A stretch of 64,000 nucleotides of DNA from Tridacna crocea (Eukaryota; Mollusca; Bivalvia; Cardiida; Cardiidae): the NCBI GenBank assembly GCA_943736015.1, contig OX031061.1, forward strand, positions 55,806,192 through 55,870,191, in the 5' to 3' direction. The first letter of the stretch is position 1, and the number at the start of each line of letters is the position of its first letter. Positions 63,932-64,000 of this stretch are shown here, one piece after another. The translations under genes were made by a program, and so were the position numbers. Under the pieces are notes generated by a model, which was not told where the DNA came from, searched no databases, and saw nothing but the letters and a program-made list of their open reading frames with translations.

Positions 63932-64000
63932 TTAACACACAATCCCTACTTTTGACGACCCTGAAAAAGAAGCCTCTAGAAAACATTGTGGGAAAAAGAG
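63932..64000 (-). mobile_element. HP-A MITE cut by the window edge
   Basis: TTAACACACAATCCCTAC, GACGACCCTGAAAAAGAAGC and ACATTGTGGGAAAAAGAG: one outer half and the start of the arm. Confidence 0.8.

Overview
The window is AT-rich eukaryotic DNA, most likely from a bivalve mollusc. The reasons are one unmistakable invertebrate D2-like dopamine receptor exon with a conserved intron position, a Polinton fossil with a chromodomain integrase, and long tandem-repeat-bearing Helentron-like elements of the kind reported from bivalves as pearl-like repeats. I cannot name the species. Host coding DNA is sparse: one secure exon (7881-8119, + strand) and a few weak candidates.

Layout. 1-2390: hairpin MITEs and unique DNA. 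2390-3900: a satellite whose two halves point in opposite directions. 4.0-6.3 kb: MITE pieces, a dispersed repeat and a 24-bp minisatellite. 7.6-8.7 kb: a foldback MITE, the receptor exon and its 3' end. 9.6-13.0 kb: two Helentron-like elements with ~170-bp internal tandem repeats. 13.0-16.4 kb: MITE cluster. 16.37-41.27 kb: Polinton fossil sequence. The main part (17528-41269) has AGTGTC...GACACT ends, inward-facing integrase remnants at both ends, and alternating inverted modules between them. It is interrupted by a 2.15-kb long-TIR element, a 1.2-kb insertion and a 5.4-kb insertion that itself carries MITEs and a 50-bp array. 42.3-43.3 kb: a 100-bp array. 44.9-45.3 kb: GA-rich DNA. 45.3-51.5 kb: three more Helentron-like copies in minus orientation. 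52.1-64.0 kb: dense MITEs plus two further repeat-bearing element families.

The dominant signal is a swarm of about fifty copies and fragments of one ~228-bp hairpin MITE (called HP-A here). It has TTAA flanks, CCCTTTACC-type ends and an almost loop-free central palindrome, which suggests non-autonomous piggyBac. A sister family (HP-B) has the same layout with a different hairpin tip. Strand for HP-A entries is + when the half containing GGACTGGTCCAAATTG and GCATTTGCAGACGAC lies at the lower coordinate.

The most unusual object is the Polinton composite. It has integrase remnants at both ends, three palindromic centres each with two head-to-head 75-codon ORFs around a TATA-bearing spacer, and five 71-nt tRNA-like units on both strands. 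Recognisable polymerase, ATPase and protease genes were not seen. All of it is treated as fossil. Alignments, copy counts across the genome and ages could not be computed here.
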